From contig MU859062.1 of NCBI GenBank assembly GCA_033297205.1, forward strand, positions 124,001 through 188,000: a stretch of 64,000 nucleotides of DNA, read 5' to 3'. Positions 12,429 to 24,396 of this stretch are shown here, piece after piece. The notes beneath the pieces are model-generated. The model did no database searches. It was not told the origin of the DNA and was given only the letters and a program-made list of their open reading frames with translations. Positions within the stretch are counted from its first letter, which is position 1. Each line of letters starts with the position of its first letter. The stretch is from Pseudoneurospora amorphoporcata. Taxonomy: Eukaryota > Ascomycota > Sordariomycetes > Sordariales > Sordariaceae. The position numbers and the translations under genes were made by a program.

Positions 12429-14035
12429 TATGGGAGCCCGAAGTGGCTGGCTGTGCTCCGATCAGTTGTCGCCGGCAAGAGTTTGGAGTTCGACTAGGAC
12501 GGCTGCTTGCTGTGAAGAAAATTGGATTCCGGTAGACGGGACACAAAGAAGTTGATGCAAAGGTCAAGTTCACTTTAACGCCGTCGTAGTGGTAGAAGGC
12601 TCCTGCCAGTTCTGGATGTGGTTTCGACCAGTCCACTTCCTCTTTCTGATCTCGAAGCACTTGTGTGAGCTAGCGAAGGAGCCATCACAGTCGGCTGATC
12701 ATCTTTCAGTCGCCCTCCAGAAACGGAAAGAACAATCGCCCTCGCAGGGGTCACTTCATTCGTTTTCCATCAGCAGAAAGCGGACCTGATGCCCGGGATT
12801 GCGGACCTTGACAAACAAAACTTTCAACTGCGATGGACTCCGAGAAAGTTGGAAATGTGCCTCGAAGCAACTGAAAGCTTTTTACTTGGTCATATTTTCC
12901 ACATTCTGGTCTCAATAACGGCACTCAATCCCACGTCCAACGCACTTGTTGCACTGGCTTTTTTCTGCTTTCCAAGCTTCCATAATGCAGTGGCGGCAGG
13001 AACAAGTCGAAGATTGTCGGCAAGAACTGTCTCCAGGTCTCTTTTAACTCGCCATGGGTGAGAAATCAGGGAGAGGAATGGGCATATATGATGCTCCCTC
13101 GTCCGTGACCGAAGGTGGGTCGGGTGCACGGATGACTTCCCAGCTGTCCCTGCTCTTGCCTATTTTACACGACACATCTGCATTCGAACTCGAGAAAATT
13201 AAGAGACCAAAAAATTGCCCGTTTCATCTTTCCTGCATATGCAGTTGTTTTCATATTGTAGCGGGGTAATGCATTCAACTTTTGGAGTGTCCAGAGTCCT
13301 TTGCACCTTCTGTGGGGCCGAGATGCAAGGTAGGATGGATTTCTCGTCGCGCCTTTCGCCAACCACCCACCCTCCCATGAGAAAGCACTAAAAAAAAGAG
13401 AAAAAAAAAAGGAAAAGAAAAACCAAAGTTACCGTGTGACCAACTGGATCTTCCCCGTTAAGCATGTAATTTTTATTTTCTTGTTTTCCGTTTTATTTTC
13501 AGTCACATGCGGATCTGCTGAGGTCAATCGCTAGCTCCATCCGTGAGAAAACCCGCGGAGGTTTGCACTCACTCAGTTAGTCACAACCCAGGAGACGTGA
13601 CGAAGAGTTTGTTTGAGTAGGTGATATATTGATGCGGTGATTCTTCTTTCCAGACAGAGTGAGAAGGACCAGCTGACTGCTCTCTCGGTCCGGGTTGTCA
13701 AATGCCTAGAGCTGTGCCTGACAGCGCCCGCCCAGCCGACCCCAACTGCCAAGTATTCCGTAGCCCATTTGATGTCAGGGTGTGATGAGAAGAGGTTTTT
13801 TTTAAACAGAGGGGAAAAAGAACAAAAGAAAAAAAAGAAAAATCGTGTCGGCTGCTGACCCTCCAGTACTGTTATCCCCGTATATCTCCCACGTCTTTTG
13901 AACTTGTCCATCTCCGCCGTTATATATCCACTGATCCTCCCAGCTCCGTTGAAGGCACCCCATCGGTTGTTATCCGCGCTCGTTGTTATTCACAATCGGT
14001 GAGCGACGCAAGGTGTTCTGGGCTCAGAGCCGCGG
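12429..14035. other. intergenic region
   Basis: No gene is supported. The region holds A-rich tracts at 13389-13420 and 13800-13850. The segment from about 13630 to 14035 resembles about 15950-16594 in short blocks, so it is probably the left half of a tandem duplication that includes the small genes. Confidence 0.5.
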
Positions 14036-14383
14036 TCAGAAGGTGATGGGCTTCAGATCGTTGGATCCTTCATCGAGAAGCCCCAGAAGGGCGTCACAAC
14101 CTTGATCCAAAATTCCACTGACCAAAGCTGCGGATGGAACCACAGCCGACGCTTCTGCCGTGGTTATCTTCGTCGTTGTAGCGGTGCCCGTTGAAGGCAC
14201 CTCGACACTCTCTTCGGAAGCTTTTGGTGCCGAGGCTGATTTGGACGTAGACAAACTAGTGCTAGTCTTGACTGCCTACTCACGAATATTAAATCTCGCC
14301 AGTGTCCTCGGTGGTAGGGACGAGGAGAAGAGGAAGGGAGTACTTACAGATGCCGGCTCCTGACAAGTTTTTCTCTTCGCCAT
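14036..14383 (-). CDS. small Ala/Thr/Ser-rich protein, family member A
   Basis: Two exons, 14348-14383 and 14036-14275, flank a 72-bp phase-0 intron with a GTAAGT donor and TAG acceptor and encode 91 aa. The protein begins MAKRKTCQEPAS, runs through a Ser/Thr/Ala/Val-rich middle and ends with a motif around GCDALLGLLDEGSNDL. No signal peptide or known domain is visible. Gene structure, the MA[KR] start, the VPS(x)n-TTT middle and the GC[DE]xLL C-terminus are shared with the genes at 16595 and 17434. Function is unknown. The call rests on the paralogy and the conserved splice sites, since the protein is too short and biased in composition to stand alone. Confidence 0.65.
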
Positions 14384-16594
14384 ATTGAGGCGTCGGTTGT
14401 TCAACGAGTGTGAGTTCTTTATAGGGTAGTGAGATGTATTTGGAAGGTAATATGGGTGGTTCTCCGAAAACCGGTGCCTTCACGATGTGCCTCACCAGTC
14501 AGGTCCCGATGCATCAGTAAAACAGGCGTTTCGGGATGGTTAGGACAAGTAATGGGCCTGTAGGTACAACAACTGATTGTGAAACTCCAGCGCAGAGTGC
14601 CATAGAGGGTCGGTAAAGGAAACGGAGGGTAGTTGATTCGAAGAAGAAAGAAGACTAAGGCTAAAAACCAGAAGAAACGACCTTAAATACCCCGCAGCAC
14701 AGTGCACCATTGCACCTTCCAATTGAAGGAATTGGTCGAAGACTAAGAGGCACTGCAGTCTGCAATGCAAATGCAATTTGCGTTTAAATCTGAATATCAC
14801 AAAAAGCCTGGGCCCAAGTTTCCCCATCCGCCAAATCGGTAGTGAGCAGTGTCAAAGAGAGAAGAGGACGGCAGATGATTGAAAGAACAGACGACACATA
14901 GGCCTACCAGAAGAGCAGTTGTCGTTTTTATACTACTTCTTTTTTGGGGGTTCAACCACCTGAACTGTAACCCTGTCCCGTTTCACGAACCACGTCGGAT
15001 GAGCATGCAGCTGCATGCAGCTTGTGATGCTTGATTTGAGGACCGTCGCTACAAACCTAACCCATTACAACCTGCCCTCCCCTACCTCGGCTGGCCGGGT
15101 GTGTTGTAAGGTTGTATTTATTTTATTTTAATTTACGTATAATCGTTAACGCTATTACTCTTATGAAGATATGTGGTCATTCAGTACCTCTGTAGTTTTC
15201 TTTTTAAAAAAAAAATTTTTTTTATGTTTTTCTTTTCTTTTCCTTGACGCTACCTGACCGTCACGGGCCGAATCGGGCCACACTCGGCAACCAGCTGTGT
15301 TTCCGTGCAAGGAAGTGCAAGTAACGAACCGAAGCTGGCAGTTTGGCAAACTCAAAGTGAGCTACCGAGGTGACTCGGGGCAAAACTGGAGAAAAACCAA
15401 CTGCAGGACGCTCGGGACGATTTGGAGGAGGCTTGGGAGCCTCAAAACCAGTCGTCGGAGATATTCGAAGCGGCGTACGTCACTGCAGCGGCCACTCAGG
15501 ATTGCGCCAACAAACCAGGTAGCATTGAATAGGGAGGTAAGGGTAGGCCGGTCGTTGGGGTGGGCCAGCTCTGCGACGGGCAGGTATCTTCCATTTTACA
15601 GTCATCACAACATTACAATGACCCGGCATGGCTTTGAGGCTCCATCAACTCTGACGTATGCTGCCGCTGTACTTTGGGTTGGGAATATCCATGAACACAG
15701 GAACGTACCTCTACTATCCATGTCTCGCATGAAGGAAGTTCGGAGTTCGCTCGAGATTGTAGGTAGACGAAAAACAAAGCAATGCAATATTTCCAAATAG
15801 AACCAACCCCATCATTCGAAGATATCATATCCGTGAATGTAAGGAGAAGGTCCTTCCGGAAGACAGCACTTTCCGTGTCAATAAACAAGGGCAGTTTAAC
15901 AACGGAAGAATGGAAGTTGTTCGTTATTTGATGTGGTTAATTGATGATCCTTGCCTCCCTGTCTCGCGTGAGGGAGAGAAGGAAGGACCGACCAACTATC
16001 TAATGCCCAGCGCTGTGTCTGGCAGCCGCCACTCCTCGCCTGCCGCACCCAGCCGAGTCAATTCGGCAGGACGGCAGGACGGCCAGGATAGCTGCCACGT
16101 ATACACTGACCCATTATAATGTCGGAGCGTTATGTACAAGAAGTGAGAAATCAACGGGAAAAAAAGAAAAACAAAAAAAAGACAGAAAAGCAAAAGAAAA
16201 CCACGAGTGATGACTCCAGATGGATCCTTCCGACCGTGCAGACGCGCCGGTGCTGTAATTCCCGGAGATCATTCCTCTTCTGCCACAGTTCCCTCAAAAA
16301 TAAAAGCTCATCATCGGACGAAAGAAGTAGAAACAGTTCCCTTTCATATCCCAACTTCCTCCTCCATCCCATCCCCATTTTCATCCCAAATTTTTTCGTT
16401 GTCATCCCAGCTTTTCCGTCGTCGTCCAGCCGCTTTCGTGTTCGTCGGTGCCCTTTCGTATACTTCGTCGCCGTAATCATCTTCCCTCCTCTCACGCCGC
16501 CCCACTGGTGTTTCTTTTTTTTTTTTTTTCGTGTTCTTCTGTTGCTGTCGTAGAAACCGGTAGGGCGACGTAAGGTACACTTCTGGCCGCTTGC
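14384..16594. other. intergenic region between small family genes A and B
   Basis: No further gene is supported. There is an A/T homopolymer block near 15205-15225 and an A-rich tract at 16155-16200. The segment 15950-16594 matches blocks of the sequence downstream of gene A (13630-14035), which points to duplication of the whole gene with its 3' flank. Confidence 0.5.
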
Positions 16595-16996
16595 TTAGGG
16601 CCAGGAGAGGGGCACCAGCGGATCCTTAGAATCGACGAAGCCCAGAAGGGCCTCGCAGCCCCGCTCATTCAACTGGGCGAGCGCGGCGGCCGAGAAAGTT
16701 GTTGCTGCAGTTGAAGCTGCAGCCGGAGAGGAGGTCGTTGCTGCCGTCGTCATCGTTGTGGTTGTAGGCGCCGCGGACGGCACCTGCCCACTTTCCGGTG
16801 CTTGGAAAGCCGGTCCCGAAACGGCGATACCGGAGGAAGCGACGGTCGTGACCGTCTATTCACCGATATCACACTCAGCCGGTCTTCTTGGTGATATGAA
16901 TAAGCAGGAAAGCTGGGGAGAACTTACCGACGAAGCCGACGAAGCCGACGAAAGTTGATGCCCGTTCTGGGCTTGCTGGTTTTTGCAGCGGGCCAT
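16595..16996 (-). CDS. small Ala/Thr/Ser-rich protein, family member B
   Basis: Exons 16928-16996 and 16595-16855 are separated by a 72-bp phase-0 intron (GTAAGT donor, TAG acceptor), matching gene A exactly in position, phase and length. The 109-aa product starts MARCKNQQ, has a triple Ser-Ser-Ala repeat before the intron, a Thr/Ala/Ser-rich middle and the C-terminal motif GCEALLGFVDSKDPLVP. No domain or membrane segment is recognised. The duplicated downstream sequence shows that A and B arose by tandem duplication. Function is unknown. Confidence 0.65.
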
Positions 16997-17433
16997 GTTG
17001 CTAGTACTGCTGATTTGGACACAAAAAAATTCTTGAGAGAAGAATTTATTTCTTTACGGTTGCAATGCTAGTGTACTACCGCAAGCAGATCTGGCAACAA
17101 AAAAAATTAGTCAGAGAAATGGCACGCAGAATCGAGGCTAGGGGAGGGGGCGGCGTTGATGCTTGGTGCTGCTTTCTGATGAAAGAGCGTTGAAATGACA
17201 AGGCAAGTGATGGAAAAGGAGTCAGCTAGATAGCTACCTTATGTGTGAAGAGTTCTTGGTCGTGGGACTAGCTTCAGTTGTGGGTTGTCGAGATGAAATT
17301 GGTGTCGGTACCAACAGAAGAAGAAAAAAGAGTTAAAACGTGAATTGGAGAAGAAAAGAGTGGGGGGGTTATGAACAAGACCTCCCGAGCGCCCCGTGTC
17401 CTTGCATCTCATGTACGCACACCTCGCCCGGGC
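16997..17433. other. spacer between small family genes B and C
   Basis: This is the promoter-side spacer of gene B. It has A-rich runs at 17022-17030 and 17098-17108 and no other recognised feature. Confidence 0.5.
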
Positions 17434-17700
17434 CTAGCCGCGGGATAAACAGATCGGAGACAGATCCTCCTCCGCAAGGAGGAGAAGCTCCTCGCACCCT
17501 ATAGCTGGGTCTGTGAGCTTTGTGGGCTTGTTTGTAGCAGCGACTGCTGTAGTTGCCGCAGTCGTCGGCAGCATGGCAACAGGAGAGGCGGCGGCAGAGG
17601 TGGTGGGGGTCGTGGTGGTCGTGGTGGCTGGTGAGGCGGTCGAACTTTGAGGTTGGGGGGCCTGGTGCCCGTGGCAACCGTTGCCGTAAATTCTCGCCAT
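17434..17700 (-). CDS. small Ala/Thr/Ser-rich protein, family member C
   Basis: A single exon encodes 88 aa. It starts MARIYGNGCHGHQ, comparable to MARCKNQQAQNGHQ of gene B, continues with a Pro/Thr/Ala-rich middle and ends with the family motif in the form GCEELLLLAEEDLSP. Unlike genes A and B it needs no intron to stay open, so it has either lost the intron or represents the ancestral form. Same strand and order as A and B. No known domain. It is the most diverged member, and the call depends on the shared ends. Confidence 0.55.
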   Translation of the reverse strand: MARIYGNGCHGHQAPQPQSSTASPATTTTTTPTTSAAASPVAMLPTTAATTAVAATNKPTKLTDPAIGCEELLLLAEEDLSPICLSRG

Positions 17701-18337
17701 GCTGGTGGAGATTTTGAGTTAAAAAATTTCACAATTGAAACTTTTTCTTGATTTTTGGCTAGTGCTAGGAGTGTAATGCAATCAATCCGGGCACGCAGAG
17801 AAAAAATCCCAGTCGAGTTGTTGGTGAGTAGACATGGAATGGTCCAGAGCGATGATTGTCTGGATATGTGTGCGCGTTTTGGTGCGGTGTTAGCGAGAGC
17901 TGAGATGTGTGAGGTAACAGAAGGGCAAACTTGTGAGTAACTGCAAGTGACTGGGTTCATGGTCGAGACGCTCTCCGGTTTCTTGTTGGGAAGAGAGAAA
18001 GCAAGCTTCTTAGTGACTGTAGGTTGCTCTCTCAGGGTTCGTTGTCAAGATTGCTCTGAGGTACCGCGATGATGAAAGGAAGAGGGAAAGGTAAAAGAAC
18101 TTTAGTGGTAGAAAATATAGGTATGTATACATTATGTTACTGCTGGTGGACACAGACACCTGTGCGAGCCTAAGTACGGGCCAGCCTCGGGTGCACATGC
18201 CGTGCGTGCATGGCATATCTAATATTGACTTTTCAAGACCTCCGTTGGGCTGCGAGGCAATACATTAAGGTAGTAAGTAGTGTCTTCATCAACTTCATCT
18301 ATATGTGCCCCTGGTTCCTTACCGCCTCCTCGTAGGC

Positions 18338-18368
<31 letters not shown>

Positions 18369-18746
18369 TGGCCTTACTCGCCAGGGCTCTTGAATCCCAA
18401 TTCAAATTCCCACTTTTACTCAGAAAAAGAAGGCTTTAGAGTTTTACATGACACTTGCATACCTTGTACATTTTTCATGCGCTTCAAGCGGCCGACACCT
18501 CCATGTTATTCACGGTGTTGACGTCCCCAACTTCCCGCGTCCCAATCCTTGGACATCAACCAAGGGTTAGGGTTCCCATTCAGGGGCGTTCCTGCCACTC
18601 CAACTCGAATTCCACACCACTCGCTCGATGCAGTGCCGTCATCCCCCTCACCTGTTCACCGATGCAATAACCTCCTCCGTGAATTACTTTCGATCAAGAC
18701 AAACACAATTTTAAACCAAAAGTTTGAGAAGGGGGGAAAAAAAAGT
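17701..18746. other. intergenic region with T-rich tract
   Basis: No gene is supported. A long interrupted poly-T tract lies at about 18339-18369. Reading frames are short. Confidence 0.55.
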
Positions 18747-18841
18747 TGACCCGCACAGGACTCGAACCGGCAACCCCCAGTTTACTTGGTAACAGCTCAC
18801 GAAGAGCTCTCTCGCATTACTCCCGGATGTGCTAGCGGACC
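18747..18841 (-). tRNA. tRNA-like Pol III gene, isotype not assignable
   Basis: On the minus strand the 5' GGTCCGC pairs with the 3' GCGGGTC as a 7-bp acceptor stem (two wobble pairs). An A box (TAGCACATCCGGG) and a perfect B box (GGTTCGAGTCC) sit at the proper places. A T8 run (18737-18744 on the plus strand as A8) follows as a Pol III terminator. The 95-nt length implies an intron or a long variable arm, and a 5-bp hairpin AGCTC/GAGCT fills the middle. I could not fold a standard 7-nt anticodon loop, so this may be a degenerate tRNA gene or an unusual class II or intron-bearing tRNA. Confidence 0.5.
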
Positions 18842-19260
18842 ATGTAAGACGATGCCAGTAGTTCGTGTTATATAGCCGTAGCGGCTAGGAAGAGGGGATG
18901 AAAGCGCCCAAGGAAAACCTGAGAAATACAGACGACGCCTGGGGGTCTACAAGCACAGCAAAACCCAAGCTTGCATTCAGTGCATATACAAAGTCCTTTC
19001 CATTCCATCCCCTGCTATGAAGTTTATATCATATTTATATACCCAAAAACCCGTCAGACACGAGCCGAGCCGCCGCCGCCGCCGGCATCGTCCTCATCCT
19101 CTTCAAAAACGAATACACCAGACTCGACATCCTCAACCGAAGAAGCGACCCTGATGTTTTCCGGTCCACGATTCTTGTGCTTCCGGCGTTTGCAAGAATT
19201 CCGTGACCTATGAACTGAACTCGCCGGTTTCGATCGATTATTCCCACCGCAGCAGACACA
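18842..19260. other. spacer between tRNA-like gene and mek-1
   Basis: Presumably the 3' untranslated region of mek-1. There is a short GCC trinucleotide run near 19070-19082 and nothing else recognised. Confidence 0.5.
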
Positions 19261-21121
19261 CTATGCCTTTCCTTCCTTCTCATCCTCCCAGCCCCATACC
19301 GTAGCCAGGAAACGGGCCACGTTGACACGTCTTGACCGTATCTCTAGCATCCAAGGGTGATCGAGCATACGCCAAGGGCTCGCTCTGCGGTTGGGGTCCT
19401 TCTCCAAGCTGCAAAATGACGGTGGTCAGTAAATTAGGCAACAAAGTCAAGAATGAAGTATATACATACCAGCAGTCAATAAAATACTTGAACTTGTCAG
19501 TCCAGAAGATATTTGCATCAGGCTCGTCCTTCAGCTTCGGCACAGGCTGACGGACAATGTACGTCAAAAGGTCGATAAGGCCGGCACGGGGTTGTGAGTC
19601 GGTACCGTCCGCGGGGAAGGGGAATCGATGCTGTGCAACCTCGAGCAGGGTAACACCCAAAGACCAGACGTCCGAGGTGATGGTGTATGACTGGCCCGTG
19701 ATTCGCTCAGGCGCCATGTAATAACTAGTCCCGATGAACGTGTTGGCCGCGCCGTTCGTGCCATAATCGCCCGAGACACCGAAATCGCAAAGCTTGACCT
19801 CGCCGTTGCGGCAAAGAAGAATATTGCTAGGCTTGATGTCACGGTGGATGATCTTCTTGCTGTGGAGATATGTCAATCCGTGAAGGACGCCCTCGGCGAT
19901 CTTGCCCAGGACCCTTTCTCCTGTGCGCCCGCCGAGCTTCTTAACTTCCTTGTAGACACTGTCGAGAGAACCGCCTTCGCAATACTCCATGGCGATAGAG
20001 ATGGTCGCAGACTGGGTGTCGACAACGGCACCGAAGTACCGACAGATGTGCTCGGAGGCACACTGCTTATTGAACCCTAGTTCACGGACGATTTGCTTGG
20101 CAACGTCCTTGTCGGGGTTTGCTGTAATGATCTGATCGGAGTTGTCAGCGCAATCGTGGGCAAAATCTCAAGTGGAAGTCATACCTTGAGCGCAAATACG
20201 GTCTTGCCACCCTTCAACCTGGCTTTGGTCACCGCACCTCCCGCGCCCTCGCCTAGGGGTCCCAGCTCCTCAACTCTCTTCTCCATCATGGCAATCCTCC
20301 ACCCATCATCGTCAAGCTCTTCGACATCTAGTGTCCTCGCTTTCTCCAGTGTAAGCTGATCAAATGTTTCCAATCCATGCAGACTGTTCTCTCGTTCCAT
20401 GCCCACACCTCCCTCACTAGCATTGGAGTACAAAGAGCCAACTGCAGAAACGGGGTCTGGTGTGCCGTGTGGCCTTTGAGCGCCCATAAACGAAACATTG
20501 CTATACCGGGTGTCGGCGCTGGTAGGGTTGCTCTCGGGGCCGAAGCTGCCACTCCTGCTATGCGCCGCACTGCTATCGCTGGCGCCGCTAGCGCTGTAGC
20601 CTTGGGCACCTGGTCGTCCGGCAGGTTGCTCATGTGGTATTGTGGTGCTACCCATGGGGGTAGCAAGTTTAAGTTGTGGTGGCGCCGCACGCGCCGGAGG
20701 TGCACCGGGGTTGCCAACGGGCTTGACGCTTAGAGACGGGGGGATCGCAAGGCCAAGACGTGGGGGACCCCGACCACCGGGGCGAGCGCCGGGGATTGCT
20801 GGCCGGAGGAGGGGTGCAGGGGATGGCGCCATTGTGGGAACGGGGGATGGTCCTTGTTGGAGTTGGGGTGCCTGGAGACCTGGGTTGGCCTGCATGGTGT
20901 AAAGTGTTAGCGGTGGTGCCAGCGAGCGAGTATAGGCACAAAACGAGTGTTGAGAAGTGGGATAGGCGGCCACCAGGCACCTTGAGAGGATAGGGGGGGA
21001 AAAAGCGGAGAGATGATGCTGGAGGGGCAAATGGGAAGGCCACGGTTTAGAAGGAATAGGTAGTTCTTATACTTGCCTTGCTGGCAGCTTCGTTGCTGCT
21101 TTGACCTTGGTAGTCGGCCAT
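19261..21121 (-). CDS. mek-1: MAP kinase kinase of the cell wall integrity pathway
   Basis: Exons 21077-21121, 20185-20889, 19470-20131 and 19261-19408 encode 519 aa. MAPKKs of the Mkk1/2 (Neurospora MEK-1) type phosphorylate the Slt2/MAK-1 MAP kinase in the cytoplasm downstream of protein kinase C. A Pro/Ala/Gly-rich N-terminus of about 220 residues precedes the kinase domain. Visible elements are the glycine loop at residues 228-235, the beta-3 lysine K250, HRD at 346-348, DFG at 366-368, an activation segment with Thr375 and Thr381 as likely phosphosites, and YYMAPERI. The first exon (MADYQGQSSNEAASK) joins exon 2 in frame only through a GC-AG intron (20890-21076, donor AAG then GCAAGT). 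An ATG at 20895 lies inside that intron, one codon from the acceptor, and is the alternative start. The other two introns are normal GT-AG. Confidence 0.92.
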
Positions 21122-24100
21122 GGCAGTTTATTGATGGCAGATGTCTTTGCTTGTCACAGGTTGAGGATGCGATGCGGAACGGACGCTTCGACTTTTCAGA
21201 CAAAGGGTTCGGACTCTTGGAAGTCGGACAAGCTTCAGAGCTTCGAAGGGCAGAGGCCTGTGGGCGAAATCGAGCCGGTCACGAGACGTGTAGTGGTGCC
21301 GTTGGTCTTTGGCCGCTGATCGTCTTGGAGAGACTTATGGTAGTCTGGGCCGTTGGGTATCGTAGGTGTGCGACGGTGACTTTACTTTATTCGCCAGTGC
21401 TAGTTGCTGGAGCAAGAAAGTTGTCTGAAGGTGCAAAGGGTGAAACAGGCGACTTGAGATAAAAGAGACGAGTCGAGTCGTTCGGACGAAAAGCAGCAGT
21501 GTGATTTGTCGGCGTGGGAGGGCGCACTGTATAGCTGGCAGCCCGGTAGGTAGGCTCGTAGGTCAACGTCAACAACAACGAGATGGCGACAAGTCGAAAT
21601 AATGTAGTGTAGACGTGTGTCTTTAACCGGCCGTAGATGGATGATAGATCAAACGTCGGTTAATAAAAGTGCCGGATATCGGTATAAAGATGGTTGGGCT
21701 TTTGTATGTAAGGTTCAAGCTGCGTGTGTGAGTGCGGGATGCACGGCTGGATATGCAAGCTGTTGGAGGGCAGGCGACACAAGGACTCGTAGGACTCTAG
21801 ACGAGACCGGGCCGGACTCTGGGAAATGGGCCAGGCGCCGAGTGGGAGTTTGGTGAGCCACTGGCAGTGTTGCAAGCTCGGCGGAGTCGTTTCTTGAGCG
21901 GAGATGACGGAGCCTGGGAGGTTATGATGGGATCTGTCGACTTGTCGTTGTTTCTGCTGACACACGGCGATGCGTGTTCCCAGGTGGGAGTTTTTGATTT
22001 GAAGAAACGGCACGAGGACCGGACCTGTCAGGGCGGGCAGTGTCTGTCTCGGCGGTGGAGTAGACGTCGGCTGTGTGCCCCACACTAGCAATGTGATCGG
22101 ACCAGGGGTCTTTTCTGTGCACAGGGGATGCTGGCCTGAATGCCGGGCGGGGTCTTGTTCTTTTCACAACAGGGCAGTCAAGCCCGAGGTTGCAATTCAA
22201 CGACAATTACCAGAACAGAGAAGAGCAGCAAGAAAAAGAAGACACCCTCCAGCGGCGCCTGTTTCGTCTCCGCCGGGTCACATCGTCAGACAACAATTTG
22301 ATGATCTGTGCGAAAACATAACCACATTGCCGCATAGGAACCCAACGATGCCAGTTTCTCTGTCGTAGAAATTAAAGGCCTAGCAACCATGCCATCGAAC
22401 CAAGGAGAGCCAGGGCCAGGCTGTCGCCGGGTTGGTGCCATCTGATGGCATCCGTACGATACTCGACTTACAGCGGCCGTCCTAAACCTCTGATTGGCAC
22501 GCTGTTATGGAAAGTCGCCACTGGGCGTCAGATCGACACTCCCACTGGCCAGTCAAGCCCGTCTCTCGCTTCAACCCTCCCGCGATCCCACCAGTCTTTC
22601 CTTGTCGTTCTTATATAGTACACCACCAGGGGGTCACCGGCATCTTCAACGGGTGCTGCGGCATGTGGCCTCAGAGTGCTTGAACAGATAGGCACAGAAA
22701 AGACTGTCTACGTCCACTGTGCCTCTCGGTTCACTGTAGGTGAGCGGCGTTTCTGGAGCTGACCCAGCAAAACTACGGCATAGTCAGCTCAGGCGTTGAG
22801 ATTAACGTCATCATCCTACCACAAGGGAACCAACCAGGAGGATGAGACATGCTTGCTTTGATCAACACATTTATTTACGCAGTAGAAGCAGGTGAGAACT
22901 CATAGATGACAATAAAGGACCTCAACATATGGGAATCGAGGTGAGTATGAAGCATCATCAACCATATGGAGCATGGGCACACCATATAAACAAAACACTT
23001 CTGCCTCCTAGAACCTCCAAACAATTGTCATGCTGACACCTTGTTCGGGCATACTTGCCTGCTTGTTCAACGGGGCAGTTGGGGGCCAAATTGGTAAGCC
23101 ACTGTGCCGGTAAAGTATAGTAACTGCTAAAATGCCCGAGTGCTGATTGAGGAATAAGGGCCGTATCTGAATCACCGTCAGATGGCAAAGCAAGCCTTGG
23201 GTAAGGGCCGATAGCCCATGCATCGCCGGGGCAAGCTCGCGTGTCCTACCGGCTGCCGCGGGTTCCACTCTAGACTTGGCCGGTTTAGCGGCGGCCATAG
23301 GTACGATCCGTGGTCTTGGGATTATCGTCACCGACATGCCCTCCTGTGGCACTTATGATGGCACAGAATGGGGAGGCCGCTGGAGACATGATGTAGTCCG
23401 TTGTGATCCGTCGGGGCATCAAAACATCGAGCTTCAACTGAGGTTCTGTCTTTCAGCCGGTTGGAAGTACCCAGCTCGTCTGTAATCGACATATGTACCC
23501 CTTGCGTAGGTACTGTAGACGTTGTTCGGAAACAGTGCAGTCAGCATAACATGACCAGAAGAAGCTCGACATGCTTTAGTTTCTGACAGAATCCCTGATC
23601 CTGGACTGTTCTGGGTCAGGTCGTTCCCAAATAAGCAAAACCATCCCTATTCTTTGCATGCTTCCAAGCGCCCAGAAGTCGCACTATGAAGATCATAGCT
23701 ACTGGCTTCTTCGTATTCCTCGAGAAAGTGGAATGTGGAAACAAAATCACAGTCCAAAATTTAAGCGCCGATGGTTTTTGGTGGCTGACGCTTGTTATGC
23801 GACGTTGGCGGTTCGCCGGCGCTTCGGCATGCGTTTCAACGGAAGGTACCCTGGTGGGTCTTGATGCTACCCCAGGCCCAAGCATGCTTGTGGTCCGTGT
23901 GTGGACGTTGGGTCTTGGCGATCTGTAAGTTCGTGGATGGAAGGACGTCGGGCAAGCAAGAGAAACTCCAAGAGAATGGGCAGTTCATCGCGATACGCAA
24001 TACTTTCTTGCCCCCATGGTGTCTTTCTTCACAGGACATAAGAACGTGGGAAATGGAGGACGATGGGATGAAGTTTCAGGGTCTGAAAAAAAATGGAAAC

Positions 24101-24396
24101 ATGAGTTCAAGTACCATGCTTACGTAAGGTAATGGCGCTGAATGTAACATTATAGCACGCTTTGCCTTTTCGGTCACTCCCGAGAACCTTGCTGAACCAA
24201 AAATTTTGAATTTTGATAGCGATTGCAGTCGTTATCAGTTTATCGACTGATAATAACTTCACAACACCATCGAATCTGCTAGACGCGCCCATCACGGTTC
24301 TCAAGCGAAACCGAAATTGACAGCATCTTGAACAAAGACACAACCTTGTCATAACACTGTCATTCAACCCCAAAAAAGCACAGTAACATACTAACA
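21122..24396. other. intergenic region between mek-1 and dbp8
   Basis: About 3.3 kb separating divergently transcribed genes. The first part should hold the mek-1 promoter and leader, the last 200-300 bp the helicase promoter. No convincing gene is visible between them on either strand. Confidence 0.55.

Noticed and set aside
20890..21030. Alternative longer N-terminus of mek-1 read through the first intron
   Set aside because: The residues are unlike MAPKK N-termini, and the short upstream exon beginning MADYQG gives a better gene model.
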